Part shown: positions 30,538 through 32,453 of the stretch, piece after piece | How positions within the stretch are numbered: position 1 is the first letter of the stretch | Layout of the letters: every line of letters begins with the position of its first letter | IMG/VR virus record: IMGVR_UViG_3300046168_000004 | Coordinates: 1-32,453 of that record | Reading direction: 5' to 3' (one strand) | Length of the DNA stretch: 32,453 nucleotides | Source of the DNA: a virus | Made by a program: the position numbers and the translations under genes | Notes under the pieces: model-generated | Databases searched by the model: none | Told to the model about the DNA's origin: nothing | The model's input: the letters and a program-made list of their open reading frames with translations, nothing else

Positions 30538-30939
30538 ATGATAGGTGATATTAAAAATTTAAACCGGTATTACAAAATATACCGGTTTATTACTAAAGCA
30601 AGTGATGAAGATAAAATGTCTTATTTGCAATTTAGAGCTAATTTTATACAAGAAGAGTTAGATGAATTATTTGCAGCAATTGATAATAAAGAGTCAGACG
30701 AAGTAGTAGATGCTTTTATTGATATTATAGTGATTGCTTTAGGATCTTTAGATGCATTTGATGTAGATATTAAAAAAGCATGGAAACGTGTGCATTATGC
30801 AAATATGCAAAAAGAAATTGGTGTAAAAGATACAAGACCAAATCCTTTAGGATTACCTGATCTTGTTAAACCCAAAAACTGGCAAGCGCCACAGCATTTT
30901 GATAATGTTGGTAAATTAGATTTTTTAGATAAGGAGTAA
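30538..30939 (+). CDS. MazG-like nucleotide pyrophosphohydrolase
   Basis: The 133-residue all-alpha enzyme has the metal-binding set of the MazG/dCTPase fold: Glu39-Glu40-x-x-Glu43 (FIQEELDELFAAI), then Glu55-x-x-Asp58 and Asp62 (EVVDAFIDIIVIAL). The C-terminal LVKPKNWQAPQH is typical of phage forms. T4 gp56 dCTPase has the same general fold, so here it may turn dCTP (and dUTP) into the monophosphates used by the next enzymes and keep plain dC out of phage DNA. The substrate is inferred from neighbours. A GTTACAT word like the iterons lies just before its ATG (30530-30536). Confidence 0.78.
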   Translation: MIGDIKNLNRYYKIYRFITKASDEDKMSYLQFRANFIQEELDELFAAIDNKESDEVVDAFIDIIVIALGSLDAFDVDIKKAWKRVHYANMQKEIGVKDTRPNPLGLPDLVKPKNWQAPQHFDNVGKLDFLDKE

Positions 30940-30942
30940 ATT

Positions 30943-31209
30943 ATGCATTCAGTATTAAGTGAAGCCGCAGCTTTACAAGAATTAAAAGGCGAAGATTATA
31001 AATCAAAAGGTTCAGAATCAAAAAGAGAGTACTTTCCGTATGATGATGCATCTTATTTAACTATGATACATACTAAGATTAGAAGATTAGAATCTTTGGC
31101 TTTTGAAACTAAAACAGCTAATTTTGAATCAGCTTATGATTCAGTATTAGATTTAATTAATTATGCAAGTTTTTATGGTGCATTTTTAAAAGAACAAAAG
31201 AAAAAATGA
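30943..31209 (+). CDS. DUF1599-like (nucleotide-modification-associated) protein
   Basis: The 88-residue helical protein has DYKSKG near residue 18, an FPYDDASYLTMIHTKIRRLE segment and the end SAYDSVLDLINYASFYGAFL. The order K-D-Y ... K-x-x-R-L-E ... D-S-x-x-D-L-x-N-Y-A is that of DUF1599, also called nucleotide modification associated domain 1. It starts after AAGGAG (30931-30936). Position between the pyrophosphohydrolase and the hydroxymethylase fits a helper in making or protecting modified nucleotides. The biochemical activity is not known. Confidence 0.62.
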   Translation: MHSVLSEAAALQELKGEDYKSKGSESKREYFPYDDASYLTMIHTKIRRLESLAFETKTANFESAYDSVLDLINYASFYGAFLKEQKKK

Positions 31210-31862
31210 GCGTATCAGATATTAGAAACAAATTGCAAAATATGTATGACAAAGAGCAGTTTGTTACAGATAAAACAGGTTGTAAAACAATACAGATATT
31301 AGGAGCTAGTTTTATAGCAGATCAACCTACTATATTTGGTCAAGTTAATAAAGATTACATTGATTCAGAAATAAAATGGTATCAATTAGAATCAACTAAT
31401 ATAAATGATATAGATTATGATCCTACTCCTGCTGCTTGGAAACACGCATCAAATAATAATGGAGAGATTAATTCAAATTACGGAAGATTGATATATTCAC
31501 CAATATATTACAACCAATATGTAAATGCTAGAGAAGAATTGCAGCGCAATAGTAATTCAAGAAGAGCAACTATGGTTTATACACGACCTAGTATATGGGA
31601 AGAATATCAAGATAACGGCAAGAACGATTTTATCTGCACCAATGCAGTTAGCTTCTACAATAACTCCTTATCCCCTAGAGTTGATTGTGTAGTGCAGATG
31701 AGGTCTAATGATGCTATTTATGGTTATAAAAATGATTATGCTTGGCATAAATATGTTTTAGAGAAATTAAGTAGTGATTTGGGTCGTGATGCAGGAGTTA
31801 TTTATTGGCAGGTACAAAATTTACACATTTATGAAAAACATTTCAAATATTTGGAAAAATAG
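31206..31862 (+). CDS. dCMP hydroxymethylase, T4 gp42 family
   Basis: The 218-residue enzyme belongs to the thymidylate synthase fold and resembles T4 gp42 (246 residues) strongly from memory: TDKTGCKTIQILGASFIAD near the start, GEINSNYG in the middle, SRRATMVYTRPS, the catalytic Cys144 in FICTNAVSF, then VVQMRSND and GYKNDYAWHKYVL. Asp177 (KND) stands where thymidylate synthase has the Asn that selects uracil; Asp there gives cytosine specificity. So it should add CH2OH from methylene-folate to dCMP. The C-terminus is about 30 residues shorter than in T4. It overlaps the genes on both sides. Confidence 0.9.
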   Translation: MSVSDIRNKLQNMYDKEQFVTDKTGCKTIQILGASFIADQPTIFGQVNKDYIDSEIKWYQLESTNINDIDYDPTPAAWKHASNNNGEINSNYGRLIYSPIYYNQYVNAREELQRNSNSRRATMVYTRPSIWEEYQDNGKNDFICTNAVSFYNNSLSPRVDCVVQMRSNDAIYGYKNDYAWHKYVLEKLSSDLGRDAGVIYWQVQNLHIYEKHFKYLEK

Positions 31863-32280
31863 ATATTTAAGTCTTGCAAAAGAAATATCTACTTGGAGCA
31901 AAGACCCTTCTACACAAGTTGGTTCTGTTGCTATTGGTAATCAGGGCCAAGTATTATCTCAAGGTTACAACGGATTCCCAAGAAAGTTTCCAGATAAACT
32001 AGCTTTATATGAAGATAGAGAGCAAAAATACAAATATACTATACATGCAGAGATGAATTGCATTTATCATGCAACATTAAATGGTATATCATTAGAAGGT
32101 TCTACAATATTTATTTACGGTTTACATGCTTGTCATGAATGCGCAAAAGGTTTGTGCCAAGTTGGAGTAAAAGCGGTTATCGCGCAAAAATCAGATAAAT
32201 CAAACCAACGTTGGCAAGATAGTTGTAATCTTGCTGATGAAATTTTTTCACAACAAGGAGTATACTATGAAAAAATATAA
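31831..32280 (+). CDS. dCMP deaminase
   Basis: I use ATG 31831 (149 residues), because the family starts just before W-S-K-D-P-S-T; an earlier ATG at 31774 lies deep in the previous gene. The zinc site is His72-Ala-Glu74 (HAEMN) and Cys101-His-Glu-Cys104 (the family's P-C-x-x-C with Ala in place of Pro). GYNGFPR and TWSKDPSTQVGSVAIG are typical of dCMP deaminases. It makes dUMP for dTMP synthesis. Beside the hydroxymethylase it would share dCMP and supply extra T for this AT-rich genome. Confidence 0.88.
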   Translation: MKNISNIWKNRYLSLAKEISTWSKDPSTQVGSVAIGNQGQVLSQGYNGFPRKFPDKLALYEDREQKYKYTIHAEMNCIYHATLNGISLEGSTIFIYGLHACHECAKGLCQVGVKAVIAQKSDKSNQRWQDSCNLADEIFSQQGVYYEKI

Positions 32281-32453
32281 CACAACGCAATTAAACCCAG
32301 ATACAGCAATGGAGCGACATATTTATCACCGTGATCAATTTGCGCATTACTTAAGATGGACCCACGTATTAAAACGAGCGAAGATAGGAATGAAAGTTTT
32401 AGATTGGGGCTGTGGAACAGGTAGCTGTTTAGAAGTATTCTACAGAAATAGAT
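32267..32453 (+). CDS. SAM-dependent methyltransferase, 5' part (continues at base 1)
   Basis: The gene begins at ATG 32267, six bases after AAGGAG (32255-32260), and overlaps the deaminase by 14 bases. The 62 codons visible here hold the SAM-binding motif VLDWGCGTGS (residues 44-53). The frame then runs off the window end and resumes at base 1 without a break. The full product is 243 residues; see the entry at 1-545 for the rest. Confidence 0.85.
   Translation, partial: MKKYNTTQLNPDTAMERHIYHRDQFAHYLRWTHVLKRAKIGMKVLDWGCGTGSCLEVFYRNR

Noticed and set aside
30538-30939. Trimeric dUTPase
   Set aside because: No dUTPase motifs; the all-helical EExxE/ExxD pattern is MazG-like.
31206-31862. Thymidylate synthase
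   Set aside because: Same fold, but Asp177 and the FICTNAVSF/MRSND pattern match dCMP hydroxymethylase, and the dUMP-selecting Asn is absent.
1-32453. Prophage or lysogeny functions
   Set aside because: No integrase, excisionase, CI-like repressor or attachment-site repeats were found on either strand.
1-32453. tRNA genes or CRISPR array
   Set aside because: No cloverleaf with a T-loop/anticodon pattern and no regularly spaced repeat-spacer array was seen; all gaps are under 170 bases and accounted for.

Overview
The window looks like the complete genome of a small, AT-rich, tailed double-stranded DNA phage (siphovirus type, HK97/lambda-like). It was cut open inside one gene. The last 187 bases start a methyltransferase that continues in frame from base 1 to 545, so the two ends of the window join into one 243-codon gene and the molecule is very probably a closed circle of 32,453 bp. 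Every gene I can support is on the plus strand, packed end to end with short overlaps. There is no integrase, repressor, rRNA, tRNA or CRISPR array, which points to a lytic phage. The low G+C (about a third by eye), the S74-type tail fibre, the GTA-like holin and the small-protein families are typical of phages of low-GC aquatic bacteria. Good Shine-Dalgarno sites show that the host uses normal SD initiation. The host cannot be named from sequence alone.

Layout. 1-545: end of the methyltransferase. 623-6294: head genes (gpW-like connector, portal, a portal-linked protein with a Tudor-like domain, a fused prohead protease/major capsid protein, a small connector, two paralogous head-tail joining proteins). 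6297-13716: tail genes (terminator, tube, G/GT chaperones made by a -1 frameshift, tape measure, two distal tail proteins, J-like tip protein, fibre chaperone). 13748-17923: a 1,391-residue tail fibre with a self-cleaving S74 chaperone. 17925-20131: lysis genes (small membrane proteins, holin, GH24 endolysin) and a nuclease-like gene. 20221-24377: an early promoter, then a run of tiny unknown genes, a YqaJ-like exonuclease, a resolvase-like nuclease and an SSB. 24378-26207: primase-helicase, followed by a striking iteron array (26207-26370) that is the best origin candidate. 26372-30257: unknown gene, gpZ-like protein, nuclease, a cos-like site and both terminase subunits. 30256-32453 and on to 545: a nucleotide and DNA-modification cassette with its own promoter.

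The most interesting system is that last cassette. A promoter-leader nearly identical to the early one drives a small unknown gene, a MazG-like NTP pyrophosphohydrolase, a DUF1599-like (nucleotide-modification-associated) protein, a homologue of T4 dCMP hydroxymethylase that keeps the Asp giving cytosine specificity, a dCMP deaminase and the SAM methyltransferase. Together they could strip dCTP, make 5-hydroxymethyl-dCMP and perhaps modify it further, so the virion DNA may carry 5-hydroxymethylcytosine or a derivative. The cassette sits between terminase and connector/portal, splitting the usual packaging-head block.

Replication appears to rely on a host DNA polymerase: the phage brings primase-helicase, SSB, exonuclease and nucleases but no polymerase. 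Packaging uses a lambda Nu1/GpA-type terminase, which usually cuts at cos sites.
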